Of a stretch of 64,000 nt of DNA, positions 10,256 through 21,434 are shown in pieces. The position numbers and the translations under genes are program-made. The DNA is taken from the NCBI GenBank assembly GCA_016271365.2, contig CM057456.1, positions 1,394,337,501 through 1,394,401,500 on the forward strand. Reading direction: 5' to 3'. Origin of the DNA: Neoceratodus forsteri. Taxonomy: Eukaryota; Chordata; Ceratodontiformes; Ceratodontidae. Within the stretch, counting starts at the first letter, position 1. Every line of letters begins with the position of its first letter. The notes under the pieces were generated by a model. The model saw only the letters and a list, made by a program, of their open reading frames with translations. It did no database searches and was not told where the DNA came from.

Positions 10256-10842
10256 AAATGGCTAACAGTTTTATGCCACCAGTAATAACTCACATAATTG
10301 GTATACAGACAGCAGCCTCCTCGGAACAGGGCCCTCACCAGGACTGAGCACAGAATTCTAGCTCAGTGGATCATCCCTCACTCCCAGCTGTCCTCACATC
10401 ACGTAGTACCAAAGTAATTTTTAAAGAGTCCAACACCACTAGAAAAAAATTCGAAAAATTTAAGACACTACTCGGCTTTTATATCATTTTGCTGTAATCC
10501 TCACCCTGATTTATCACTACGGGCAATTACATAAAAACAGGATCTCTCATGAATCCATCTACTTAGGATGCTTGTCTAAAACGAACATACTTCTGTTTAT
10601 GACATCACCATCTGTTGCTGTGATGAGGATTATGATGTGACAAAACTGAGTATGGTATCCAGTGTAGACAAGCACAAGAGAGACAGGCTCCATGCTGCCC
10701 ACTGTCTTTATACAGCTAATGAAAAAGGGGATGATTCGGAGGAGTTCTTCCACAAAGCAGATAGGACACTTTCAAGAGCACTAGAAGAAAAACTCTACTC
10801 TTAAAAAAAAAAAAAAAAAAAAATTAACTCCCAACAAACACA

Positions 10843-10876
10843 ATTAGGACATTTCATGGCAATATCACTTCATCAG
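10843..10876 (-). ncRNA. Weak hammerhead-like motif
   Basis: The minus strand reads CTGATGA, a 14-nt insert, then GAAA. A 2-bp stem III (AU/AU) around GUCCUA followed by U is possible, but stem II is poor. A 21-base A tract sits just to the left at 10803-10823. Confidence 0.25.
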
Positions 10877-11192
10877 GAAGCCGGTGGTAAGACTATAAAT
10901 GCAATCATTAAAAATTAAATACATCTTATTCTTCTTTATAAACTAGATAGTATTCTCTATATACTCAAATAAAGCCCATAGATACAAGTATAATTCTGTA
11001 TTATGACCTACACTGTAAAATAAACTTTTTAATTATCCACTTTTGAAATGGATCGAGTCTGCACACAACCGGAAATCCTCTTCATAGACCACCAGCATCG
11101 TGAACTCGGCAAGTGGGATGAATAGCATGAGATCAGCTGTCTCGCACAATCTGTATCGATCTCTGCAGCCACAAGGTCACAATGCAGGTGTG

Positions 11193-11463
11193 TGTGTGTG
11201 TGTGTCTCACAGTCACAACATGAACAGTCTCAAGGGTTCTCCTTGTTGCACAGAAACATAGGATTTGTCAGCAAAAATGGATTTCTTGGCCCACTCAGAT
11301 ACTCCCTGCTTCATCTGTCTCTGCAGACCTTAACTGGACTCCAGAGACCTTCCCTCCTTCCTGCCTGTTTATTAACAAACCCATGTCTATCACACCCAAG
11401 CCTGAAGCTCCCCCCTGGTTTTCATCATCACCACCACCACCACCACCACCACCACCACCACCA
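11193..11463 (+). repeat. Simple repeats: (GT)n at 11193-11206 and (CAC)n at 11428-11463
   Basis: Direct dinucleotide and trinucleotide runs. The CAC run lies inside the CR1 fragment and encodes a polyhistidine string only by chance. Confidence 0.9.
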
Positions 11464-11732
11464 CTTCCTCTGGCAATCTGTTCTAGGTGTCTACCACCCT
11501 TTCAGTGGAGTAGTACTTCCTCACATGTCTCCTAACCTCCCCCCCCCAGCTTCTTCATGTGTCCCCTGGTCTTGCTGCTCTCTCATGTCTCTGACGTCAG
11601 TTATGATGACCAGAAGATCCCTTCCTGCTTAATGACTGTCAGTACCTCCCCCCCAACCTATACACAGCTCCTGAGCTTCTATGCTGTAGGTGCACGATTT
11701 TGTACTTTTTGTCACTGAACCCAAACAGCCCT
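11225..11732 (-). mobile_element. CR1-B, 3' half (split by the L1)
   Basis: On the minus strand, starting next to the L1 insertion, the sequence resembles the CR1 RT-to-C-terminus region: a K-C/Y-K-V-xH-L-x-H-like segment near 11700, a GxVYRLGG-like peptide, and then RRHVRKYYSTERVVD and NRLPEE near 11530-11460. The 3' end is near 11230. The continuing 5' half is at 15456-16000. Confidence 0.75.
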
Positions 11733-14700
11733 ACACACTAATAACTAGTCACACTATTCCGAGGTGCATAGGACATACTCGCGTATAGACCACACTTACA
11801 CTCAGCAAGAAAACATTAATGGACTTAAAGAGGCCCAACTGGATGACATTACTCTTTCTGATCATTCTCCACTGGTTTCATTGTGGGAAATGGGCTTACA
11901 GCCTAAACACACCAGGTGGAGGCTTAACCCATATTACCTGCGCTCTGAACAGTTTAGGGAGTTCCTCTCAGATAAATTAATTGAGATCCGGGAACTTAAC
12001 CCTCTTAATGATACAACCCCAGCTATACATTGGGATACAATAAAGGCAGTACTCAGAGGCCATATACTACAACACACCTCGGAGCAGAATAGGTAGTGCA
12101 GGGAGGGTAGAGCCAGGCTGGAGGAGACTCTGCATTCCCTGCTGATGGCACACAGGCAAGGAGATTCCTCAGTTTTTCCTTTACTCCAGGAGACTAAAGC
12201 CGAACTGGATAAGTTAGCAATACAACAAACTGAAATTGCACTGACCTTCTTGAGGCAGAAGTATTACGAGGTTGGCCCTAGAGCCACCAGAATGCTGGCA
12301 TACCAGGTGAGAAAACAGAAGAAGGCCTCAGTGATCACCACTTTCAGACATCCACTAGGAGGACACCCCTTGACTAACCTACATGATATCACAGAAGCCT
12401 TTACGGACTACTATTCTGCTCTCTATACCCCTGAGGTGACCTCCAGCGAGCCAGTTATTTCTGACTACCTGCAGGGGATAACTTTGCCTCACCTCTCAGA
12501 TGCTCAGGGTGAAAACACTAACTGCCCCCATTACTGCACAAGAACTCGCGAGCACGACAAGCTCCCTAAAAACGCTTAAAGCCCCGGGCCCAGATGGCTA
12601 TGGGAATGAGTTCTATAAAGTAATGAAACAACAAACGCACCTGGCTCTTTGGGTTGTTTAACTTGATATTGAAGAGGAACCCTCCACTTCTATCCTGGTC
12701 CTTGCCACCATTTCGCCATCCTGAAACCGGGGAAAAACACCCGACTATGCAGTTCTTACAGGCCAATCTCGGTCCTAAATACAAACTATAAGCTCTTTAT
12801 GCATGTCTTGGCTAAATGCCTGGACCAAGTTATGCCTCAGCTAATTGATCAGGATCAAACTGGCTTTGTGAGGAACCGATCCACTACTGATAATATCAGA
12901 CGGACACTTCATATCACCCACAAAATGCAAACCTCAACTTCCCCTTCAATCCTAATAAGCTTAGACGCTGAAAAAGCGTTCGATAGGGTGGCTTGGCCCT
13001 TTTTATATAAAACATCAGAAAAATTAGGCATCCCCAAACCCCTAATAACAGTTCTCCAGAACATCTATTCATCTCCCAAAGCATGCATTAAAGTGGGTGG
13101 TCATCATTGTAAATATTTCCCTCTCAAGAGGGGTACCTGACAGGGATGTCCCCTGTCCCTCCTTCTATTTGCGGCATACATCGAACCATTAGCACAATAC
13201 ATAAGAGAATCTCGAAACATCAAGGGAATTCTGGTCGGAGATATAGAACACCATATAACACTATATGCGGACGATGTTCTTTTATATCTCTCGAACCCTG
13301 AAGAATCACTACAAACCATAAAACAAGCCCTAGATGAGTTTGCCCAAGTGTCAGGATACAAATTAAACTTAAGAAAAAACAAAGATTCTAACATTCCATT
13401 ATGCTCCCTCTGTCGAGATTCGCAGCACGATACCCTGCAGATGTAATTTGGTTAAACTAAAATACCTGGGGATATTTATCTCTCAGAGGAGCGAAACAGC
13501 TTATAACGACAGTTTGGGGAACTTCACATCACAGTTAAAGGCAGACCTGGCAGCTTGAGCTACTCTTTCTCTAGGTCTCAGTAAACGAATAGAGTTGATC
13601 CGAATGATCACCCTCCCTAGAGCCCTATATTTATTCCAGAACATTCAGACATTTATACCTAATAAAGTGTTTAAGACCTGGGGTAGTATCATTTCAAAAT
13701 TCATATGGGCTGCCCAAAGACTCAGAGTCAGACTGAGGGTGCTCTCCCTTCCTCGTCACTCTGGAGGGCTTTCTCTGCCTGATCTGCAACTATACTACGT
13801 TGCAGTGAATCTAACTCACTTGATGGCAAGACAGAACATAACTACTACCCCGCACTGGCTCCAAATAGAACAGGCACTTATCCCAGACAGGGAATATTTT
13901 CAACATTTATACAATCAGGAGGACGGTCAGGGACCGACTCCCATTCTGAATTACTGGCTTAGGTGTGGCTGGAGAACCTGGCAAAGCATTAAAAAGGAAC
14001 AGCGGCTAGCTCCATTTCTGACGCCAATATGCCCGATAGCAGACATAGACTGGACCATGGTTATCGATCCTGGGAGAGACTTGGCCTGAAATATTTGCTA
14101 CAAATTACCACTCAAGGCGTGCTCTGGTCTTTTGATGCCATACAGAGACAGTCTGGTCTCACTCATCAAAACTTTTATAGGTACCTAAAACTTCGGCACT
14201 TCTATCAAAGCTTACATCGAGAGGTCAGAGCACCAGACAAGTACCCACCTTTGCTAAATGCCCAACATCACTTAACATAAACCCTGACACCCCTCACTTG
14301 GTGTCTTGGTGCTACCAAACTCTGAATTCCCAGAAAGAAATAATTACAGACAGTGTGTGCCTGCAGTGGCAGGAGGAACTGGGAAGCCCCCTAACACAAG
14401 AAAATTGGCAAACAGCCTGTGGGTATATAGCTCGAGTCACTAGTTCACATCGAAGGCGGGAATATGCATGGAAGCACTTAAGATATTTCAGGACCCCAGT
14501 AACAAGACGACACTACTCCCCTGCAGGCTCAGCAGCCTGTTGGAGACACTGTGGAGAGGAAAGAGCCACCCACACCCATGTTACGTGGTCCTGCTCTGCT
14601 CTTAGCCTGTTCCCGAAACGACTGGAAGAGCAGTTTAGGGAATTATTAGATCCCCAATTTCACCTAACCGAAGAAATGTATCTTTTCCTAATTCTTCCCA

Positions 14701-15455
14701 GAAAATATAGGAGTACAAATATAAAATACTTGGTTCACCTCCTGCTAACTGCAGCTAAGAAACCACCACAAAACTATGGTTAAGCGATAAAACACCAACT
14801 ATGAATGATTGGTGGCAGATAGCCAAACAGCTATACCAATTAGAATGAATTATCTATCATTTAAATGGGAGGGAAGAAAGTTTCTCTTCTAAATGGACCC
14901 GTTGGGTAATGTACTATATGCTGCAGGACCCAACATTTGTCCCATAGAGTAATGAATCTTGAGATACATAGGTCTACAACTTACTTGTAGGATATGCAAG
15001 ATTCAGAGAGTCTATTCATTCATCACATATAAAGACTGAATCTTTCGCTGCCAGTAGAATAGCCCTGGACAGAAATATGACTAAATGAGAGAGACGGGGA
15101 ATATTGGGGGGGGGACCCTAAAAACCCCAAACCTAAAATCTGGAATACTAGGAGCATCCATATAGCCAAGGTTCATGTTACACCATAACATAATTTAGAA
15201 AGGTCTTAAATACTGAACTGTTTAAAATTACCTGAAACAACAGATTACCTAAATAAGACCTCTGTATTATGAATGCACCATAGCAATGTTACCTAATCTT
15301 CATGATCAAATGCTTAAAAACCTGATATAATGAGCACTATGAATTGTCACCTGTCAATAGCTGTTTTATGTACGTGTAAATAAGTTTGTTTGTTTTTTTT
15401 TTTAACATAAAATCAATAAAAACTGAATTACTAAAAAAAAAAAAAAAAAAAAAAA
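11733..15455 (+). mobile_element. L1-clade LINE, 5'-truncated, with 16-bp target-site duplication
   Basis: GAACCCAAACAGCCCT at 11717-11732 and GAACCTAAACAGCCCT at 15456-15471 flank the element, giving a 16-bp duplication with one mismatch. The 3' end is a 22-base A tail (15434-15455) preceded by AATAAA. The 5' end falls inside the endonuclease domain, as usual for truncated L1 insertions. It interrupts a minus-strand CR1 and so is younger than it. Confidence 0.93.
11764..14783 (+). pseudogene. L1 ORF2: end of endonuclease, RT and C-terminal Cys-rich domain, broken
   Basis: Ordered L1 motifs are visible: YSRIDHTY and LSDHSPLVS (end of APE endonuclease), TRWRLNPYYL, LRQKYYEVG and QVRKQKKASV, PGPDGYGNEFYK, SYRPISVLNTNYKLF, QTGFVRNRSTTDNIR, SLDAEKAFDRVAW, a stop within the GxxQGCPLS block, and YADDVLLYL (near 13265). 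The C-terminus ends with CWRHCGEERATHTHVTWSC (near 14540-14600), a C-x3-C-x7-H-x4-C L1-type cysteine motif. At least five stops or frameshifts interrupt it (for example at 13138 and 13446), so it is inactive. Codon frame drift is spread along the length, suggesting age and not one recent mutation. Confidence 0.9.
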
Positions 15456-16000
15456 GAACCTAAACAGCCCTGCTCTTGACAACTTGTAGAGTTTCCCCAA
15501 GATCCCTGCACATTCTCACCACCCCCTCCTGCGTGTCCACACTCCATTGCAGATTTTAGTATTATCTGCAAAAAGGCAAAAACTTCCCTTCCAGTTCTAC
15601 TTCAATATCACTATGAAGGCACTGAAGAGTACCGGTTCCAGTACTGAGCCCTGCAGCACCCCACTGGTCACTCTCCCATCATTAGAGTGAGTGCCTCACC
15701 CTCTGTCACCTATCCTTTAACCCGTCTCTAACTCCCCAAGTCACCACTTTGGGTCCCACCTCTAGGCTGCTCTATTTCTTTATCAGTGTTCTGTCCAGCA
15801 CAATCTCGAAGGCCTTGCTGAAATCCAGACAGGCCATGTCCACTGCCCTCCCTGGATGCCCAGTCAAAGAAATAAATTTGATTTGCCTGGCACATTTCAC
15901 CCCCCCGCAATCCATGTTGCCTGTGGTTCTGCAGCCCACTGGATGTGAAACCATGTTGTTTCTAGTGAACCCTTTAGTGCCCTTGGATGTATCCCATCCA
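15456..16000 (-). mobile_element. CR1-B, 5' half (RT domain)
   Basis: On the minus strand the sequence gives DMACLDFSKAFEIV (near 15830-15790), SGVLQGSVLEPVLFS (near 15665-15620) and LFADNTKICN (near 15575-15545). These are RT motifs A, the intervening block, and the catalytic box with ADN in place of ADD. It is the upstream continuation of the fragment at 11225-11732, separated by the L1. Confidence 0.8.
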
Positions 16001-16004
16001 GTTC

Positions 16005-16200
16005 CATAGCCTTGTTCATCTTCAGGAATGGAGGGTGGGGGAGCCAGACACAAGTCCATTTTTAGAGGAAAGATACCCGAAGGGACTTGCAGCTCTGAAG
16101 GTGGACAAGGCTCTGGGACAGGACGGGATACATCCAGGGGTACTAAAGGATACTGCTCTCTCACTGTAGGGAATCCACTGTTGTGCAGCACTTTGTACTG
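16005..16200 (+). mobile_element. CR1 RT fragment in opposite orientation
   Basis: Plus-strand reading gives LAALKVDKALGQDGIHPGVLKD, the conserved CR1 block that should lie just upstream of motif A on the minus strand. Its opposite orientation right next to CR1-B indicates a local inversion or a twin-priming type 5' inversion. Confidence 0.7.
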
Positions 16201-16459
16201 ATGCAGAGCAAGACTATCTGGACAGTGAGATGCATTCTGTTCACTCAACATACAGGGTTCCTAGCAGTTTTAAACAGCTTAGATATCTACACAGCTGGGG
16301 GCCAACAACCAAAATGACCATACCTACCCAAATAGATAGTTTTTAGCATACAGCCATAATAAAAAATAATAATCATCAATACCATAGCCCAGGAGCAGTG
16401 TGGTAGCACTGGAGTCAGGTTGCATGGGGGCAAAATATATGAATGAGGAAAAATCTTAC

Positions 16460-16597
16460 CTTCTTGCCAGATGCCAGAGAATCTAAACTGTTAGAGCTGT
16501 CTTCTGATGATGAAGTTTCCATGGGAACACCATCTCTAAAACCGTTACCTTTATCACCACTCAGGCCTTTAAATACCTTCACTCTTGCTTTAGATAC
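16460..16597 (-). CDS. CDCA7L: CDCA7L exon 2 (partial gene)
   Basis: A 138-bp exon, phase 0 at both ends, flanked on the minus strand by CAG before GTATCTAAAG and by GTAAGATT after GGCAAGAAG. It encodes 46 residues with NGFRDGVPMETSSSEDSSNS and LDSLASGKK, matching the CDCA7L segment GFRDDVPMETLSSEES..DSLESGK. In known CDCA7L the first LEDGF-binding motif (EEFVGF) sits just before this; here the aligned residues are DKGNGF, so the first aromatic is missing. Splicing to exon 3 preserves the frame. A TTAATGAC branch-like sequence lies 3 bases upstream of the acceptor CAG; the polypyrimidine tract is weak. Confidence 0.92.
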
Positions 16598-16599
16598 CT

Positions 16600-17345
16600 G
16601 TCATTAATACAAATATATATTTCTGACTTTATTGAATTTAACAACAAACATTTCATGCATCAACGTGCATTAAAACAGCATTTAAAATGCTATCCAATAC
16701 CTGACAAGTCTTAGATTAAACCGAGAACAGATCTAACACACAGCTCTAAATTTTAAAAATATCTTAACCATGTGTAGAGTTACAATGTTTATTTTGGGAA
16801 ATTGCATACGGCACCCCCTACTCCCACCCCCAAAAATTGGACATCATCTAGTCTGCCAAAACAAGTTCTGTGTTTCGTCTTGCATATTCCTGATTTCAGC
16901 ACTCAATGCCAACAGTATCATTCCAACACCAGTAAAATGAAGTGCTGGTCACAAAAAAACACAAAAACATCCATACATTTTTAGAATCCTTAACTTCTCA
17001 TACATTTCAGGCAGATAAAAACTACAGAAAAAACAGATGATGAAGGTTTTGCGTTAATATAGCCCTTTTCATACACACTGTATCGCAAAGTACTTTACAA
17101 GCAATGAAGGACCGGTAGTGAAGTGACTGTACATGGAATGAAATGGAAGTGTGATATGGCTATGACCACAAGTATCTGCATCACCACTCTAACATTCACC
17201 TCGATTATTACACAAGTTCCCAAGTATGCAATAACACATGACAGGGCGTGAGGTAATACTTTACAGCATGCCGCAGGTAGGCTGTGAGCACCTAATATGG
17301 GAAATGCAGTAATTAAAAAACCCAAGAAATAAAAATTTGGACCAT
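16600..17345. other. Intronic DNA, nothing recognised
   Basis: AT-rich sequence without convincing coding potential. The phrase ATATAGCCCTTTTCATACACAC near 17060 resembles dispersed LINE or SINE tail sequence but is too short to assign. Confidence 0.4.
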
Positions 17346-17349
17346 GTGG

Positions 17350-17690
17350 TAATTGAAATTAATATGACCAGTTTTAATAATAAATAATAATAATCTTTAT
17401 TTACATGGCGTCTTTCAAATATCAAGGTGCCGTACATTAAAACAATCATCAAATAATAAAAGATATAAAACAATAAAATCCATTATATATATCTGGGAAT
17501 GCCAATATCCACAAAAATGTTTTCAGTGCCTGCTTAAAGCTCCCCACGGTCGTACACTCTCGGAGCTGATGGGGCAGAGAATTCCAGAGGGTGGGGGCCG
17601 CGAACGCAAAAGTACGGGCCCCAGAAAATTTCAGAGTAACCCTCGGAATCTCCAGCAATCCCTCGTCAGCCGAGTGGAGTTTGATTCAAG
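17350..17690 (-). mobile_element. L2-group LINE 3' end
   Basis: The minus strand encodes SGARTFAFAAPTLWNSLPHQ and then LRECTTVGSFKQALKTFLW, the typical C-terminal end of L2-like ORF2. It is followed by a short 3' region ending in ATAAAGATTATTATTATT. It is a 5'-truncated insertion. Confidence 0.8.
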
Positions 17691-17694
17691 CCAT

Positions 17695-18380
17695 TTTATA
17701 ATTATAATTTGATTTAATGCACTTTAGCCAGTTCAGTTCACAGAGACAATTACAAGGGCTTGGAGATTAAATAAAGAAGAAAGGACAAACAAAGAACATA
17801 GAAGGGTACACTATGTAGCATGTCCCAACAGCTCGGCAAATATCCCCATCCTTTCAACTGTGTCTTGAGAAAGCACTGTTAAACAATTGCTTCATTTACA
17901 TGTGCACGGTAACCTGCATCAAGCTCTGAAAGAAAAGGGGATTGAAGAAGAAAATTGTAGTTTACAGGTACACGTAAACCTGACTGGTGCATTAACCAGG
18001 TTGGTTTTCAAACCAGGTTGGAAGCATGTAGTCCACAGGAATCAATGCCTGTAGAACCCAAATGTGCTCCGGATGTAAACGGCATCAGTTGCCCAATCCT
18101 TCCTGAAGGCATGTGCTTTTAACCAGTCCTGTGGTGCCAATGCACAACAGCATGTACTGAGCATGCTCACAATAATCGGACATCCATTGCCAGTATTCCA
18201 GAGATGCATTATGTAAACTGAATTGTGTCTCTGGAACCGGAATGAGCTGTTCATGTATAATGAACAGCACTGCAACCGGAACCACCAGCACCAATCCCCA
18301 TTCCTCAGTTACACTGCACATGTAAACAAGGTAAATGAAAAGTAGTGAGAAACTGACCAGGTTCTTTGACCTGATGGGCA
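17695..18380. other. Intronic DNA, nothing recognised
   Basis: No frame, RNA or repeat I can name. Short direct words (AACCAGGTTGG) recur near 17995-18025. Confidence 0.4.
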
Positions 18381-18384
18381 TGAA

Positions 18385-18520
18385 TGCAACCTAAAAGGTT
18401 AGTGCACAGAACTATGAACTAGAAGCTCACAGGTTCAAATCCCAAAGTCACTTACTCACTTTAGGAAAGTGAGCAAGTCACTCGACCTCTGTGGAGCTTC
18501 AGTCTTCAAAGAAATAAACA
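18385..18520 (+). mobile_element. MIR-like tRNA-derived SINE
   Basis: A perfect RNA polymerase III B box (GGTTCAAATCC) at 18432-18442 is preceded by an A-box-like TTAGTGCACAG. It is followed by a core-like segment, GAGCAAGTCACTCGACCTCT, characteristic of MIR-type SINEs. Confidence 0.75.
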
Positions 18521-18574
18521 GGGGAGGAATCAGTGCCACAATAAAACAAGATGTTGCATGTCAGTTAGGATAGG

Positions 18575-18900
18575 AGTATTACAGGGACGCAGTAGCGCCC
18601 CTACATTTAGGGTTGTATGGGCACGTCAATGTTAAACCCCAAAATTTGTACTTTTAATAATTTTGCAACCGTTCAACAGATTTGCATGGAATTTTGCATG
18701 CACAGTGTGGTGGGGTAGATCTCTTGACATGCAGTCCCTGCTTGTAATGACGTTATGGTGGTGTGGAATTACATTTTGATGGGGATTTGAAATCTTTCAT
18801 GACCAGGTTCATGAGGTTGGGTAATAAAAAGGCTATGTTGACAATATGGTTGCTGTTGTGCTACAAATGGCAGTGCAGGACCCCTGGCACCTGCGTTTCC
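18575..18900 (+). repeat. R1 module copy 2, joined to a G-type foldback end
   Basis: A palindrome GGGACGCAGTAGCGCCCC precedes R1 phrases (TTTGCAACCGTTCAACAGA). 18800-18880 matches the right arm of foldback G1 (TTCATGAGGTTGGGTAATAA), so two modules are fused here. Confidence 0.55.
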
Positions 18901-18914
18901 ACAAGATTATACAT

Positions 18915-19400
18915 ATACACATCTATGGAGGGATAGGAGCACAGGGGTCCTGGGCCCTGCACTCCCACAGGCAAATAAGGATACAGTTATAGTATCTGAA
19001 AAACAACGGATGGGCCCTGCGGTCCCACAGAAATATAAGGATACGATTATATTATCTCAAAAAGTAAGGAAATTCTATGCAAAAAATTCTGTTAATGCAA
19101 TATTTAGGGTTCAGGCTAAAGCAATAAAAGTATGTAAATGTGGCTTTAGGGTTTAAAACCCCAATGTCGCCTCTAAAGCAAATCAGGGGCGGAGTCTTCC
19201 TAGAGTTGTCAACCCTAAAGCTCACCCCATTCTATACACTCAACAAACACACTCACACTTAATGGGGTGAGCTTGGCTTCGCCCCTGATTTGCTTTGGTG
19301 GCACTGGGGTTTTAGAGTTAGTAACCCTAAAGCCACATTTCCATACTTTTGTTGCTTTAGTCTGAACCGTAAATGTTGCATTAATAGAGCTGGGTGCAGT
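18915..19400. repeat. Foldback element F2 with its GGGCCC lead-in
   Basis: Lead-in 18915-19055 repeats a GGGCCCTGC/AAATAAGGATAC unit. The arms are 19076-19230 and 19262-19400, from ATGCAAAAAATTCTGTTAATGCA through TGTGGCTTTAGGG and AAATCAGGGGCG to a centre near 19245. Confidence 0.75.
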
Positions 19401-19404
19401 TGCG

Positions 19405-19830
19405 CCCTTATAATATACAGTAGTTAGAGCTGAGTAGGCACTTTAAACTTAAACCGGAAATTTAGCACTTTAATAACTTTGCAACCGTTCAACAGATTTG
19501 CATGAAATTTGGTATGCGCTGTCCCTGTGGGGAAGATCTCTTGACGTAACATGTTTCATTTGGATTTGCAGATTCTGCACTGTGCATAGTGAAAAAATGC
19601 TAAAAATTGTTTTTGCCTGTATTTTCCTCATTGCGCTGTGGCCAAACCATATGGAATTTTGATCTGACATTTTCAGGGTAGAAAGAGCTTGCCCCAAAGA
19701 ACAAGCCAGCACTGGTTTTGGTGAAAAAATATTAATCTGTTGTAAAGTTATTAAATGTTGAAATTTCGAGTTCTCAGCATGTTCAGTTCAGTCTTTTGGA
19801 CAGCTGCATGGAACGAAAAAGGGTTTTGCT
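19405..19830 (+). repeat. R1 module copy 3
   Basis: TAATAACTTTGCAACCGTTC, AGATTTGCATGAAATTTGG and the later GGTGAAAAAATATTAATC match the other R1 copies. Non-coding. Confidence 0.65.
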
Positions 19831-19834
19831 CTGA

Positions 19835-20735
19835 CTTAAAAGGATTTGATTACTCTCATGAAAAAGGATCCTAAGAATCCTTTGTCGCCCGCCCCAAACT
19901 GTCATGACTGATCCCAGGGATGTCTTCTGCAGACATCCACGTATGTATGTATCTTGTTCATCAGGATGTCCTTTATTGTGTGCCTTTACTTTAAATTTTA
20001 GGTAGCCTCAGAACGCTACACTTTTTAAAATCCTTTTTCGTAATGACGAAAAAGGATTTGGACATCTCACGAAAAAGGAATTCGCTTGATGAAAGAGGAT
20101 TAGCAGCAGGGCCATCTGGTCAGAGAACCCCAATCCTCTTGTCATGACAAAGGATTTTGTCGTCTCACAAAATAGGAATTGTCTCACAAAAGAGGATTTA
20201 GAAAAATAATATTTTCATGAGACGTCCAAATCCGTTTTCGTGAGAGGATTCCTGTTTCATTAAGATGACAAAATACATCGCCATCATAATGAAAGAGGAT
20301 TAGCGGCAGGGCCATCTGATCGGAGAACCCTAATCCTATTTCGTGATGACAACAAAGGATTTTGTTGCCTCACGAAATAGAAATCATCTCAAGGACAAGG
20401 ATTAGGAAGTCTCACAAAAAAAGATTTGTCTAAGTCCTCTTTCGTGAGACGTCCTAATCCTTTCTCGTGAGACGATTCTGACAAAATCCTCTATCATCAC
20501 GACAAAAAGAGGATTAGGGTTCTCCGACCAGACGGCCCTGCCGCTAATCCTCTTTTATCATGATGACAAAGGATTTTTTTTATCTCACAAATAGGAAACG
20601 TCTCACGAAAAAGGATGATTTTTTTAAATCCTCTTTCATGAGACGTCTTCATCCTTATTCATCAGTTAATTCCTTTTTCGTGAAACGACAAAATCCTTTG
20701 TCATTATGATGAAAAAGGATTAGGACTTCTCCTAC
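19835..20735. repeat. Dense array of short inverted motifs (CTCACGAAAAAGGA family)
   Basis: A 14-20-bp motif (TCTCACGAAAAAGGA and variants) and its complement (TCCTTTTTCGTGAGA) occur more than 20 times in both orientations within 0.9 kb. A larger block, GGATTAGCGGCAGGGCCATC plus GAGAACCCTAATCC, appears at about 20093 and 20290 on the plus strand and inverted at about 20511-20560. The whole interval can fold into many alternative hairpins. No coding. Confidence 0.85.
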
Positions 20736-20739
20736 CAGG

Positions 20740-20935
20740 GTCGCTGGGGCACTGTGCAGGTGCTTGAGATACTAAGGAAGCGCAGCGCTCCCACTCCTAA
20801 AGACGCTGTAATGCAGTGTCTGTGGGCTACCGTACTGGTGCTTGAGATAATGTGGGAGCTCCCACCCCTAAAGACGTTGTAGCACGGGCCTGTGGGCCAC
20901 TGTGCTGGTGCCTGAGATACTGTGGGAGCACAGGG
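20740..20935 (+). repeat. Three tandem copies of a 70-78-bp unit
   Basis: TGCTTGAGATA or TGCCTGAGATA begins copies at 20761, 20839 and 20909, each followed by GGGAGC and CTAAAGACG words. Confidence 0.65.
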
Positions 20936-21030
20936 TCTGGCGTACATATATGCTTCTATGGAGGAATCGAAGCCCATGGCCACAAGCACACTAGGATATG
21001 ATTACACCATCTCAAAAAGTAAGGAAATTC

Positions 21031-21372
21031 ATTGCAAAAAACTCTGTTAATGCATCAGTTAGGGTTAAAGCGACAAAAGTAGGGAAATGTGGCCTCAGGG
21101 TTTCCAACCCTAACACCCCACCCTTCATAGATGAAGAGGCACCGGGGCGGCATTGGGTTTGTCAGCCTTAGCGCTCACTCCATTCTCCTATGTTGCACAC
21201 ACCCAGCTTATTTTCAAATGGAACGGAGTGAGCGTTAGGGCTGACGACCCCAATGTCACCCCCGATGTCTCTTCATCTGTGCAGGGTGGGGTGTTAGGGT
21301 TGGAAACCCCAACGCCACATTTCCCTACTTTTGTCGCTTTAACCCTAATTGATGCATTAACGTTTTTTGCAG
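21031..21372. repeat. Foldback element F3
   Basis: Arms 21031-21190 and 21225-21372 pair from ATTGCAAAAAACTCTGTTAA through TCAGTTAGGGTTAAAGCGAC, AGGGTTTCCAACCC and GGCATTGGG to a centre near 21208. Similarity between arms is high. A (CA)n run follows at 21398-21426. Confidence 0.85.
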
Positions 21373-21385
21373 TGAAGATATTATA

Positions 21386-21428
<43 letters not shown>

Positions 21429-21434
21429 ACAGAT

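Larger units (their letters stand above)
9944..16459 (-). other. CDCA7L: CDCA7L intron 2
   Basis: The interval between the two coding exons, about 6.5 kb, has GT...AG ends on the minus strand. It holds a CR1 3' fragment, a hammerhead-like motif, a CR1 copy split by an L1, and simple repeats. 10250-10800 has nothing I recognise. Confidence 0.8.

Noticed and set aside
18400..18460. tRNA gene
   Set aside because: B box present, but no cloverleaf; it is followed by a MIR-like core, so a SINE.
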